Source of the DNA: Collinsella sp.
GTDB taxonomy: Bacteria > Actinomycetota > Coriobacteriia > Coriobacteriales > Coriobacteriaceae
Reading direction: 5' to 3'
Length of the DNA stretch: 22,987 bases
Assembly (NCBI GenBank): GCA_019424965.1
Contig: JAHYYL010000001.1
Coordinates: 117,224-140,210 of the forward strand
The notes under the pieces were generated by a model. The model was not told the DNA's origin. It made no database searches and saw nothing but the letters and a program-made list of their open reading frames with translations. Made by a program: the position numbers and the translations under genes. Of this stretch, positions 1 to 7,697 are shown piece by piece (within the stretch, counting starts at the first letter, position 1; the number at the start of each line of letters is the position of its first letter).

Positions 1-27
1 AGGATCCTGCGATTGGGAGTGGGTTCG

Positions 28-864
28 ATGAGTTTTAAGTTTGAGTCTTCTTACGACGGGCTGATTTCCCGCGCAGACCTTAAGAAGCTGTTCTGGCGCT
101 CGATTCCCTATGAGCATTCCTGGAACTACGAGCGTATGGGCCATATCGGCTTTATGTGGGCCCTTATGCCGATCCTTCGCAAGCTGTATCCGCAGGATGC
201 GGACTTTAAGGCCGCACTCAAGCGCCATATGGAGCTCTATAACGTCACGCCGTATATCTCGACGCTCCCCATGTCCATTGCTGCCGCAATGGAAGAAGTC
301 AACGCCACCGAAGATACCTTTGACACGAGCGCGATCTCTAATGTCAAGCTTGCTTTGATGGGACCGCTGTCCGGCGTGGGCGATGCCTTCTACTGGGGTA
401 CGCTGCGAATTTTGGCAACGGGTGTCGGCACGTCGCTGGCGCTGCAGGGCTCTATTCTTGGCCCGATTTTGTTCCTGCTCGTGTTCAACGTCCCCCACTA
501 CATTATCCGTTACCTGCTGACGTTTGTGGGATATCGCTTTGGCTCGGACATGATCAGCAAGGTCCAGGAATCGGGCATTATGGACACGATCGTCAAGATG
601 GCCTCTATCATGGGCGCCATGGTGATCGGAGCTATGACCATGGAGATGGTCACCGTGGACATTCCGCTCATGGTCGGCGCGGGCGATGGCGCTCAGACGC
701 TCGCCGAGCTGCTCAATGGAATCTTCCCGGGCTTTGTCACGATGGGGCTGTTCGGAATCGTCTATCTCATGCTCAAGAAGAAGATGAATCCGCTGCTCAT
801 CATGCTCGTGATCCTGCTCGTGAGTATCGCCGGCGCGTTCTTTGGAGTGCTTGGTGTTCAGTAG
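28..864 (+). CDS. PTS mannose/fructose/sorbose-family EIID component
   Basis: Integral-membrane IID subunit of a mannose-family phosphotransferase permease; with IIC it forms the sugar channel, while IIA/IIB domains pass on phosphate. The 278-residue protein has the family's N-terminal region (FWRSIPYEHSWNYERMG near residues 23-39), the 'NVTPYISTLPMSIAAAMEE' type segment, a glycine-rich 'GPLSGVGDAFYWGTLR' segment, and a hydrophobic C-terminal half with several membrane spans. Length is normal for IID. I chose ATG at 28 because GGGAG lies 8-13 bases before it; an in-frame TTG at 13 would add five residues and has no such site. The other PTS subunits must lie upstream, outside the window. A strong terminator follows, so this is the last gene of its operon. 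The sugar cannot be told from this subunit. Confidence 0.93.
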   Translation: MSFKFESSYDGLISRADLKKLFWRSIPYEHSWNYERMGHIGFMWALMPILRKLYPQDADFKAALKRHMELYNVTPYISTLPMSIAAAMEEVNATEDTFDTSAISNVKLALMGPLSGVGDAFYWGTLRILATGVGTSLALQGSILGPILFLLVFNVPHYIIRYLLTFVGYRFGSDMISKVQESGIMDTIVKMASIMGAMVIGAMTMEMVTVDIPLMVGAGDGAQTLAELLNGIFPGFVTMGLFGIVYLMLKKKMNPLLIMLVILLVSIAGAFFGVLGVQ

Positions 865-896
865 GGCATCCGTCATAATTAAAACAATGTAAGAGG

Positions 897-930
897 GGGC
901 GTCGCGCACACTGTGCTGCGGCGCCCTTTT
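897..930 (+). terminator. Intrinsic terminator after the EIID gene
   Basis: GGGCGTCGC (897-905) pairs with GCGGCGCCC (918-926, one G-T pair), and the stem continues as GCAC/GTGC around an ACT loop with a single bulged T. Four T follow at 927-930. The next gene's ribosome-binding site starts six bases later, so the hairpin separates the PTS operon from the isomerase gene or limits read-through into it. Confidence 0.8.
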
Positions 931-947
931 GCCGAAAGGTGGACAAG

Positions 948-1784
948 ATGGAGTATCCACAGCTTGCTGTCATGAATATCAGCCATCGCTATTTTGACCT
1001 TGAGGAATTCTTTTCCTCGGCAGCGGCCTCGGGCTACACGTGTTGCGAGCTTTGGACCGGGGCGATGCATCTGTATGTCGATTGCCATGGATACGATTCG
1101 CTCGAGCAGGTGCGGGAGCTGTCGCAGCGGTATGGAGTTCGGATTGTGGGACTTTGTCCCGAACAGAACAACCCCAAGCCGTGGAATATCGCGGCGCGTG
1201 GGAATGAGGCGCGTGCCCGCACGCTCGCGTACTTTAAGAACGTTGTGGATATCGCGGCGGAACTTGGAGCCGAGCAGGTCATGGTCTCGAGCGGCTGGGC
1301 ATTTTTGAACGAGCCGATCGAGGACGCGTGGGGTCGCAGCGCCTCGATGCTGCGTGCGATTGCCGAGCATGCGGGAGAACGCGGCGTGCGACTGGTGCTC
1401 GAAGCCCTACAGCCGGTTGAGTCGATGATCGTGAACTCGGCGGCCGATACGAAGCGCATGATCGAGGCAGTTGATCATCCGGCACTTAAGGCGTGTCTGG
1501 ATATGGGCGCCATGGCGGTGGCGGGGGATACCATCGACGATTACTTCGATCTGCTTGGCGATGATGTCGCCCACGTGCATTTTGTCGATGTTGCGGCAGA
1601 TGGCACGACGCATCTTGCCTGGGGTGACGGCGACCGCGATATGCGCGCTGACCTGGATAGGCTGGTGGCGCGCGGCTATCGCGGAGTTGTTTCGGCCGAG
1701 ACCTATGACGGGCGCTATTTTGCCGACCCCGCAGCTGCCGATGCGCAGGTAATGGCAGAGTATCGTCGTGCGATTGGCGCCTAG
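948..1784 (+). CDS. Sugar isomerase/epimerase, TIM barrel (AP-endonuclease 2 / tagatose-epimerase superfamily)
   Basis: Predicted soluble 278-residue sugar (or sugar-phosphate) isomerase/epimerase. Four residues fit the metal-binding set of the D-tagatose 3-epimerase-like barrel: Glu152 (VLEALQP), Asp185 (CLDMGAM), His211 (HVHFVD) and Glu251 (SAETYDG). The N-terminal half has the usual 'CCELWTG' beta-strand and 'GVRIVGLCPEQ' segments. I chose ATG at 948 because AAGGTGG ends five bases before it; a GTG three codons upstream overlaps that site. It follows a PTS operon with a terminator between, so it may act on a related sugar, but that is inference. FrlC-type fructoselysine epimerase, IolE/IolI-like enzymes and hydroxypyruvate isomerase belong to the same superfamily and cannot be excluded. 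Confidence 0.82.
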   Translation: MEYPQLAVMNISHRYFDLEEFFSSAAASGYTCCELWTGAMHLYVDCHGYDSLEQVRELSQRYGVRIVGLCPEQNNPKPWNIAARGNEARARTLAYFKNVVDIAAELGAEQVMVSSGWAFLNEPIEDAWGRSASMLRAIAEHAGERGVRLVLEALQPVESMIVNSAADTKRMIEAVDHPALKACLDMGAMAVAGDTIDDYFDLLGDDVAHVHFVDVAADGTTHLAWGDGDRDMRADLDRLVARGYRGVVSAETYDGRYFADPAAADAQVMAEYRRAIGA

Positions 1785-1874
1785 GTGGGGTTGGGCTGCG
1801 GCAATCTGCCCCATGTTTCCAAATGAATACGGTGTGAGCGGCCGCGACGGATTTCCCCCGCAAGCACTCTAGTA

Positions 1875-1883
1875 TGCTAAAGT
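1875..1883 (+). promoter_or_regulatory. Candidate extended -10 promoter of the his operon
   Basis: TGC-TAAAGT reads as an extended -10 element (TGn plus hexamer); no good -35 is visible at the usual distance. Transcription would begin near 1889-1891, right at the start of the hairpin at 1888-1917. Similar TGCTAnnn(T/C) elements precede the larC remnant and the ftsB-like gene. Confidence 0.45.
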
Positions 1884-1887
1884 ACCC

Positions 1888-1917
1888 AGAAGACCGGCGG
1901 AGCTATGCCGGTCTTCT
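1888..1917 (+). promoter_or_regulatory. Perfect 11-bp hairpin in the his operon leader
   Basis: AGAAGACCGGC (1888-1898) is perfectly complementary to GCCGGTCTTCT (1907-1917) around an 8-base loop. It is followed by GTTCTAT, not a run of T, so it is a poor classical terminator. If the promoter call at 1875-1883 is right, it sits at the extreme 5' end of the his transcript and could protect or regulate the mRNA. The remaining leader up to the AGGAGG site (1940-1945) shows no histidine-rich leader peptide and no T-box consensus. Confidence 0.55.
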
Positions 1918-1953
1918 GTTCTATACGAAACACAGCATGAGGAGGCTCGCCAG

Positions 1954-3669
1954 ATGACGGCCACACCGTGGGGATTCCGGGACATATTGCCCGAGGAGGC
2001 TCAGGCGCGCGAGGAGATTGCGCTGACGGTGAAGGGCTGCTTCAGGGAGCATCATTACCTTCCGGTCGAGACGCCGCTGCTCGAGGACAAGGGCTCTCTC
2101 GAGGAGGGCGGCCGCATTGCGGACACCCCGTTTAAGCTCTTTGATGACGACGGCCGCCTGCTGGTGGTTCGTCCCGACAACACGTTGCCGATTGTGCGTC
2201 TGGTTTCGACCCGCATGCGCGCGGCCGACCTGCCCCTGCGCCTTCGCTACGAGGCGCCGGTGGTTCGCGAGTGCCAGCGCAATGCCGGCGGCTCGCGTCA
2301 GTTTACGCAGCTGGGCTTTGAGCTTATCGGTGCGGGCGATGCCGCGGGCGATGTCGAGATTGTCTCGCTGGTAGCCGAGGCCGTACGCGAGCTAGCGCTG
2401 CCCGATGCGCGCATTATCGCGGGCAGCGTGCGTCCGTTTAAGGAGCTGCTTGCGGCCTGCGATGATCGCGAACTGGCTGCCGAGGCCCTGCGTTGCGTGC
2501 ACGCCAACGACTTTGTGGGCCTCGATGCCCGTGTGGCGGCAAGTGCCGAGCGTGAGGCCGTCAAGGCTGCTATCAGCGAGCTGCCGCGCCTGCACGGTGG
2601 CGCCGAGGTACTCGACCGCGTCGATGCGCTTCTGGCGGCGGCGGGCATTGTCGCGCCGCTCACGCGCGAGCTGCGTGCCCTGGTCGAGGGCCTGGCTCCC
2701 GAGGACGCCCAGGTGCTGTCGTTCGACTTCTCCATCATGAACTCTTTCGATTACTACACGGGCCTGGTCTTTAAGGCCTATGCCGGCGGCCTGCCCGATC
2801 CGGTGGGCTCGGGCGGTCGCTACGACTCCATCTTTACCGGCGCGTTCGGCGACGGCATCGAGGTGCCGGCGGCGGGCTTTGCCTTTTCGCTCGAGCGTCT
2901 GGAGGCAGCGCGCACCTCGGCCGAGGACGCCGCTTCCGACGGCGATCACGCCGTGGGCCGTGGCGCCGAGGGACCGCTACGCATCGCCGTGCCCAAGGGC
3001 TCGCTCAAGGCCGACACGCTCGACGTGCTCGAGGCCGCGGGTCTGGACGTCTCTGAGCTGCGTGACCCCGGCCGTCACCTGATCGTGCGCGGCCGCGACA
3101 CGCGTGTCGGCGAGGACGCGGTCGGCGATATCGAGTTTGTCATCGTGCGCCCCAGCGATGCGCCCGCCTTTGTGGGCTGTGGCGGTGCCGATTGCGGCAT
3201 CTGCGGTTGGGACTCGCTCATCGAGGCCGACCTCAACCTGCTGCAGCTGGTCGATTTGGGCTACGGCCTGTGCACTTTCATTGAGGCGGAGCCCGCGTGG
3301 CGCGCCGGTCAGGCCGAGCGCAACTATGCCCGTCGCGGGTCGCTTCGCGTGGCCACCAAGTATCCGCGCATCGCGAGCGCCTGGTATGCCGAGCGCGGCG
3401 TGAACGCCGACATCGTTTCGCTGCACGGCAACATCGAGCTGGGCCCCATCGTCGGCATGACCGATCGCATCGTGGATATTACCGCCACGGGCGCCACCCT
3501 GCGCGACAACGACTTGGTCATCACCGGCCGCATCATGGATTGCACGGCCCGCTTCTTCGTCAACCCGGGTGCTGCGCGCCTGGATCCGCGCGTTCGCAAT
3601 CTGGCAGATCGCTTGGCGGCAGCCGTGAAGGACAAGCATTTTGAGCCCGTTGCGGGCTCGGCACAATAG
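1954..3669 (+). CDS. hisZG: HisZ-HisG fusion: ATP phosphoribosyltransferase, regulatory plus catalytic subunits
   Basis: First step of histidine synthesis (ATP + PRPP to phosphoribosyl-ATP). One 571-residue chain joins two proteins that are normally separate. Residues 1 to about 320 are HisZ, a catalytically inactive histidyl-tRNA-synthetase paralogue: class II motif 2 (RYEAPVVREC around 98-107), 'SFDFSIMNSFDYYTG' near 256-270, and motif 3 (AAGFAFSLERL near 306-316). A charged linker (about 321-340) leads to a short-form HisG (about 341-560) starting 'LRIAVPKGSL', with the PRPP-binding segment 'DRIVDITATGATLRDN' near 504-519. HisZ is what gives short HisG its histidine feedback, so fusion fixes the ratio at 1:1. 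The segment around 407-420 has three cysteines (409, 414, 417), unlike the usual ADLGIVGKD. AGGAGG lies eight bases before the ATG. Confidence 0.93.
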   Translation: MTATPWGFRDILPEEAQAREEIALTVKGCFREHHYLPVETPLLEDKGSLEEGGRIADTPFKLFDDDGRLLVVRPDNTLPIVRLVSTRMRAADLPLRLRYEAPVVRECQRNAGGSRQFTQLGFELIGAGDAAGDVEIVSLVAEAVRELALPDARIIAGSVRPFKELLAACDDRELAAEALRCVHANDFVGLDARVAASAEREAVKAAISELPRLHGGAEVLDRVDALLAAAGIVAPLTRELRALVEGLAPEDAQVLSFDFSIMNSFDYYTGLVFKAYAGGLPDPVGSGGRYDSIFTGAFGDGIEVPAAGFAFSLERLEAARTSAEDAASDGDHAVGRGAEGPLRIAVPKGSLKADTLDVLEAAGLDVSELRDPGRHLIVRGRDTRVGEDAVGDIEFVIVRPSDAPAFVGCGGADCGICGWDSLIEADLNLLQLVDLGYGLCTFIEAEPAWRAGQAERNYARRGSLRVATKYPRIASAWYAERGVNADIVSLHGNIELGPIVGMTDRIVDITATGATLRDNDLVITGRIMDCTARFFVNPGAARLDPRVRNLADRLAAAVKDKHFEPVAGSAQ

Positions 3670-3773
3670 CGCGAGCACGCACGGGCGCCCCAACGTCCGG
3701 GCTGCGGGCTGACTGGTGCCGCCGTCCGGCCTCTCGTTTTCGAACACAACCTCGACCGATAGGGGATACCGAA

Positions 3774-5210
3774 ATGAAGACCATCAAGCTTGCTCCCGGT
3801 GAGCGCCTCGTTACCAACCAGCTCAACCGTAAGGGCGTGCTGCCGCAAAACATTGTCGACGCCGCCCGCGATATCGTGGCCAGCGTGCGTGCCAATGGCG
3901 ATGCCGCGGTGCGCGACTATTGCCAGCGTTTTGACGGTGTTGAGCTGCAGAGCTTCCGTCTGCCGCAGGAGCAGATCGATGCCGCGCTCGAAGATCTCGA
4001 TCCGGCCTTTGTCGCCGCGCTCGAAAAGGCTGCGCGCCAGATTCGCGAGTTCCACCAGCGCGAGGTCGAGCAGAGCTGGTTTACCACGCGCCCGGATGGC
4101 ACGATGCTCGGCGTTAAGGTGACCCCGCTCGCTGCGGCCGGCATCTACGTGCCGGGCGGTCGCGCGCAGTACCCCTCCACCGTGCTCATGAACGCCATTC
4201 CCGCCAAAGTGGCCGGCGTCAAGCGCGTGGTCATGGTGACCCCGCCGCAAAAGGACGGCCTGATCAGCCCCTACACGCTTGCCGCGGCCAAGCTCGGCGG
4301 CGTGGACGAGATCTATATGGTGGGCGGCGCTCAGGCCGTGGCCGCGCTGGCGTACGGTACCGAGACCATTCCGCGTGTCGACAAGATTACCGGCCCGGGC
4401 AACGCCTTTGTTGCCGCTGCCAAGCAGATTGTCTCGGGTGACGTGGGCATCGACATGGTCGCCGGTCCCTCCGAGGTCTGCGTGTTGGCCGATGCCACGG
4501 CCAAACCCATGGTGGTCGCGGCTGACTTGATGGCGCAGGCCGAGCACGATCCGCTGGCTGCCTGCTACCTGGTGACCTGCGACGAGCAGTTTGCGCGCGA
4601 GGTCGAGGCGGGTATCGACATCCTGGTGGCGCAGTCCCCACGCGCCGAGATCACGCGCGCCTCCCTCGACAACGAGGGTACCATCGTGGTGGCCGCCAAC
4701 ATGGCTGCCGCCGTCGAGGCCGTGAACACCGTGGCGCCCGAGCACCTTGAGCTGCACTGCAAGGATGCGATGGGCCTGCTCGGCGGCATTCGCAACGCCG
4801 GCGCCATCTTTGTGGGCGCTTGGAGCTCCGAGCCGCTCGGCGATTACGTTGCCGGTCCCAACCACACGTTGCCGACCGGCGGCACGGCCATGTTCTCCAA
4901 CCCGCTTTCGGTCGAAGAGTTCGTTAAGCGCTCGAGCGTTATATGCTATACGCCCGAGGGCCTGCTCTCCGACGCTCCCGCTACGCAGCGTCTGGCCGAG
5001 GCCGAGGGCCTGTGGGCGCACGCGCTTTCGGCCGCACTGCGTCGCCGCGTGTTGGAGCAGGGCGAGGATGCCGTGAGCGCCGAGTCGCTCGCCGCGGCCG
5101 ACCTGACCAAGGTTGCCTGGCCGGGCGACGCCGTGGCGACGGTTGCCGAGGGCGTGGACCTGGCGGCTGCAGGCGCAGATGGCGCTGGCGTAACCGGCGG
5201 GGAGGCCTAA
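3774..5210 (+). CDS. hisD: Histidinol dehydrogenase
   Basis: Catalyses the last two steps of histidine synthesis: NAD-dependent, zinc-dependent oxidation of L-histidinol to histidinal and then histidine. The 478-residue protein shows the family landmarks in order: 'PLAAAGIYVPGGRAQYPSTVLM', 'VDKITGPGNAFVAAAKQIV', 'VAGPSEVCVLAD', 'LMAQAEHDPLAACYLVT', 'EHLELHC' and 'LGDYVAGPNHTLPTGGTA'. It is about 40 residues longer than typical HisD because of an Ala/Gly-rich C-terminal tail (about the last 25 residues) that looks unstructured. It lies 104 bases after hisZG; that gap shows no convincing terminator or promoter, so co-transcription is likely. The TAA is followed after one base by the ATG of hisC, so the two are probably translationally coupled. 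Confidence 0.96.
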   Translation: MKTIKLAPGERLVTNQLNRKGVLPQNIVDAARDIVASVRANGDAAVRDYCQRFDGVELQSFRLPQEQIDAALEDLDPAFVAALEKAARQIREFHQREVEQSWFTTRPDGTMLGVKVTPLAAAGIYVPGGRAQYPSTVLMNAIPAKVAGVKRVVMVTPPQKDGLISPYTLAAAKLGGVDEIYMVGGAQAVAALAYGTETIPRVDKITGPGNAFVAAAKQIVSGDVGIDMVAGPSEVCVLADATAKPMVVAADLMAQAEHDPLAACYLVTCDEQFAREVEAGIDILVAQSPRAEITRASLDNEGTIVVAANMAAAVEAVNTVAPEHLELHCKDAMGLLGGIRNAGAIFVGAWSSEPLGDYVAGPNHTLPTGGTAMFSNPLSVEEFVKRSSVICYTPEGLLSDAPATQRLAEAEGLWAHALSAALRRRVLEQGEDAVSAESLAAADLTKVAWPGDAVATVAEGVDLAAAGADGAGVTGGEA

Positions 5211-5211
5211 T

Positions 5212-6327
5212 ATGGCCGAACTCACGCCTCGCATGAAGGAGCTCGTCCAGCCTTACCTGGCCGGTATTGAGCCCTACGATCCCAACTTTACGCCCACGCG
5301 CATCAACCTTTCGGCCAACGAGAACACCTATCCCGTGCCGGCTGGCGTGCGCGAGGCGGTCGACGCCGCCCTGGCTGCCACGCCGCTCAACCGCTATCCC
5401 GATCCCATGTCCAACGATCTGCGTGACGAGCTTGCCGCTTGGCATGGTGTGGCGCGCGAGAATGTCTGCGTGGGCAACGGCGGCGACGAGCTGCTCTATA
5501 ACTACCTGTTGGCGTTTGGCGGCGCGGGACGGACCCTGCTCAACTGCCCGCCGTGCTTTAGCGAGTATGCGTTCTTTGCGTCGCTCTGTCAGACCGAGGT
5601 GCGCGACGTGTGGCGCGACCCCGCGACCTTTGAGCTCGACCAGGCAGCCGTGCTTGCGGCGGCGTCCGAGTGCAACCTGGCAATCGTGACCTCGCCCAAC
5701 AACCCCACGGGTGACGTGGCACCGCTCGACTTTGTCGCGGCGCTGTGCGATGCGTGCCCCGGCATGGTAATGGTTGACGAGGCCTACGTGGAGTTTGCCG
5801 ACGATTCGTTTGGCGCGGTCACCACGGCGCAGGGGCTTATCGCCGAGCATCCCAACCTGGTGATTCTGCATACGTTGTCCAAGGCGTTTGGCGCTGCCGG
5901 TACGCGTCTGGGTTACGTGATCGCGGCGCCGGAAGTCATCGACGTGTTCGCGGCGATTCGCCAGATCTATTCAGTTAACGTGCTGAGCCAGGCGGCAGCA
6001 CTTGCCTGCGTGCGTGCCCGTGATGCCTACACGCCCGTGGTGGCACAGATCGCATCCGAGCGCGAGCGCGAGCTGTGCGCCCTGCGCGCAATGGCTGCCG
6101 AGGGTCTGCCCGTGGAGGCGTGGCCGAGTGCAGCAAATTTTGTGCTCGTGCGCACGCCGCATGCCACGCGCGTGCGCGAGCGTCTGCGCGATGAGTATTC
6201 GATTTTGGTGCGCGACTTTAGCTATGCGCCGGGGCTTGCGGACTGCCTGCGCATTACCGTGGGCACCCCGCAGGAAAACGATGAGGTGCTGGCCGCGTTT
6301 GCCGCGCTGGTGAAGGAGGAGATGTAG
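5212..6327 (+). CDS. hisC: Histidinol-phosphate aminotransferase
   Basis: PLP enzyme that transfers the amino group of glutamate to imidazole-acetol phosphate. The 371-residue class I/II fold is full length. Visible residues: Asn-rich N-terminus 'LSANENTYPVP', 'SPNNPTG' (161-167), Asp189 and Tyr192 (MVDEAYVEF), and the Schiff-base Lys224 in 'HTLSKAFGAAGTRLGY'. The start overlaps the end of hisD with a one-base gap, and the stop is immediately followed by hisB's ATG. Gene position between hisD and hisB supports the histidine role over other aminotransferases of this fold. Confidence 0.96.
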   Translation: MAELTPRMKELVQPYLAGIEPYDPNFTPTRINLSANENTYPVPAGVREAVDAALAATPLNRYPDPMSNDLRDELAAWHGVARENVCVGNGGDELLYNYLLAFGGAGRTLLNCPPCFSEYAFFASLCQTEVRDVWRDPATFELDQAAVLAAASECNLAIVTSPNNPTGDVAPLDFVAALCDACPGMVMVDEAYVEFADDSFGAVTTAQGLIAEHPNLVILHTLSKAFGAAGTRLGYVIAAPEVIDVFAAIRQIYSVNVLSQAAALACVRARDAYTPVVAQIASERERELCALRAMAAEGLPVEAWPSAANFVLVRTPHATRVRERLRDEYSILVRDFSYAPGLADCLRITVGTPQENDEVLAAFAALVKEEM

Positions 6328-6915
6328 ATGGATCGCTATGCCGAGGTAACCCGCAAGACGGGCGAGACCGACATTGTCGTAAAGCTCGACCTGGACGGAT
6401 CTGGCGTGTGCGATATCTCGACCGGCGTGCCGTTTTTCGACCACATGCTCAACGCTTTTGGCCGCCATGGCCTGTTCGATCTGACGGTTCACGCGATAGG
6501 CGACGTTGAGGTCGACGCGCATCATACCGTCGAGGACACGGGTATTGTGCTGGGCGAGGCGTTTTGCCGAGCGCTGGGTGACAAGGCGGGCATTACGCGC
6601 TTTGCCGACGCGGCGATTGCCATGGACGAGACGCTCGTGATGGCCGCCGTTGATATCTCGGGCCGTGGGCAGGCCTACTGCGAGCTGCCCGTGCCGACCG
6701 AGCGCGTGGGCAGCTTTGATACCGAGCTGGCCGTCGAGTTCTTTTACGCCTTTGCGCGCGATGCCAAGCTCACGCTGCACGTGCGCGAGCTGGCGGGCGG
6801 CAACTCGCATCACATTATCGAGGCCGCCTTTAAGGCCGTGGGCCGCACGATGCGCCATGCCTGCGAGTTGGATCCCCGCGTGCAGGGTATCCCCAGCACC
6901 AAGGGCTCACTGTAG
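6328..6915 (+). CDS. hisB: Imidazoleglycerol-phosphate dehydratase
   Basis: Dehydrates imidazole-glycerol phosphate to imidazole-acetol phosphate using manganese. At 195 residues it is the dehydratase domain alone; the phosphatase domain found in the enterobacterial bifunctional HisB is absent, so another enzyme must remove the phosphate from histidinol phosphate (see the PHP gene at 10150-11061). Family motifs are clear: 'GVPFFDHML', 'HHTVEDTGIVLGEA', 'DISGRGQAYCELP', 'GGNSHHIIEAAFKA' and 'IPSTKGSL' at the C-terminus. The AAGGAGGAGAT binding site lies inside the end of hisC, and the TAG stop of hisC directly abuts the ATG. Confidence 0.96.
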   Translation: MDRYAEVTRKTGETDIVVKLDLDGSGVCDISTGVPFFDHMLNAFGRHGLFDLTVHAIGDVEVDAHHTVEDTGIVLGEAFCRALGDKAGITRFADAAIAMDETLVMAAVDISGRGQAYCELPVPTERVGSFDTELAVEFFYAFARDAKLTLHVRELAGGNSHHIIEAAFKAVGRTMRHACELDPRVQGIPSTKGSL

Positions 6916-6930
6916 CCGCCGTAAAGGCAG

Positions 6931-6970
6931 AAACCACCACGAAGGTGCCTGTCCCCTTTGTGGTGGTTTT
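6931..6970 (+). repeat. Strong hairpin between hisB and hisH (REP-like or attenuator)
   Basis: AAACCACCACGAAGG (6931-6945) pairs with CCTTTGTGGTGGTTT (6955-6969) over 15 bp with one G-T pair and a 9-base loop; a fourth T follows. On the - strand the core reads GGGGACAGGCACC, a word I recall as recurring in REP-type elements of other bacteria (from memory, unverified). It lies inside the his operon, between the hisB stop and the hisH binding site, so it may act as a partial terminator, an mRNA-stabilising hairpin or an inserted repeat. Confidence 0.6.
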
Positions 6971-6995
6971 GGATGATGAGAAGTGGAGGGGTCGC

Positions 6996-7697
6996 GTGGG
7001 CGAACCGAAGATCGTGGTGGTCGACTACCACAAGGGCAACTTGTCGAGCGTCGTGCGCGGGCTTGCGCGCGCCGGTGCCGCCGCCTGTACATCGGATGAC
7101 CCGGAGCAGATCCGCCGCGCCGACGGCCTGGTCATTCCGGGCGTGGGCGCGTTCTATGACGCGATCGCCTTTATGCGCCAGAGCGGCGAGGCAGACGCGG
7201 TGCTCGATGCCGTCGCCGCTGGAACTCCGTTGCTCGGCATCTGCCTGGGCCTTCAGCTGTTTTTTGAGTGCGGCAACGAGGGCGTTCCTGCGGGCGAGGG
7301 TGTTGCCGCGGATGGCGACGCCCCCGAGCAGGCCGGTGGCCCCTGGGTCGATGGCCTGGGCATCATGCGCGGCTCGTGTACGCGCTTGGAATCGAGTCGC
7401 CTGAAGGTCCCGCACGTGGGCTGGGACCAGGTGCACATGACGCCCGCCGGTGCGGCCGACCCGCTGCTCGCCGGTTTTGCCGAGGGCGCCAATGTGTACT
7501 TCACCCACAGCTACGCGGTGGCCGACGATGTCGATGCCGCCGACGTCTTGGCGCGCACGCACTATACGCGGAGCTTCCCGTGCATCGTGCGCCATGGCAA
7601 CGTGTGGGGCTGCCAGTTTCATCCCGAGAAATCCTCAGCGCTGGGGCAGCGCATTCTTAAGAACTTCGTCAACATCGTCGAGGAGGCCGGCCGATGA
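6996..7697 (+). CDS. hisH: Imidazole glycerol phosphate synthase, glutaminase subunit
   Basis: Class I glutamine amidotransferase that hydrolyses glutamine and feeds ammonia to HisF. I chose the GTG at 6996 because GGAGGGG ends five bases before it and the protein then starts 'GEPKIVVVDYHKGNLSSV', the normal HisH N-terminus; an upstream GTG would run through the hairpin. The 233-residue product has the nucleophile Cys83 (GICLGLQLF) and the His/Glu of the triad in 'CQFHPEKSS' near 209-211. It is about 30 residues longer than many HisH proteins because of an Ala/Gly/Glu-rich insert after the nucleophile elbow (roughly 93-117). It overlaps hisA by four bases (ATGA). Confidence 0.94.
   Translation: MGEPKIVVVDYHKGNLSSVVRGLARAGAAACTSDDPEQIRRADGLVIPGVGAFYDAIAFMRQSGEADAVLDAVAAGTPLLGICLGLQLFFECGNEGVPAGEGVAADGDAPEQAGGPWVDGLGIMRGSCTRLESSRLKVPHVGWDQVHMTPAGAADPLLAGFAEGANVYFTHSYAVADDVDAADVLARTHYTRSFPCIVRHGNVWGCQFHPEKSSALGQRILKNFVNIVEEAGR

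Noticed and set aside
1785..1953. A T-box or histidine leader-peptide attenuator before hisZG
   Set aside because: No T-box consensus word, no antiterminator/terminator pair with a T-run, and no short frame with consecutive histidine codons.
3324..5234. A 636-codon open frame on the - strand opposite hisD
   Set aside because: It mirrors the GC-rich third-position bias of hisD, has a low-complexity His/Arg/Gly-rich translation without domains, and lacks a binding site.
6945..6995. An upstream start for hisH adding 17 residues
   Set aside because: It would begin inside the hairpin loop without a binding site; the GTG at 6996 has GGAGGGG at proper spacing and gives the family N-terminus.
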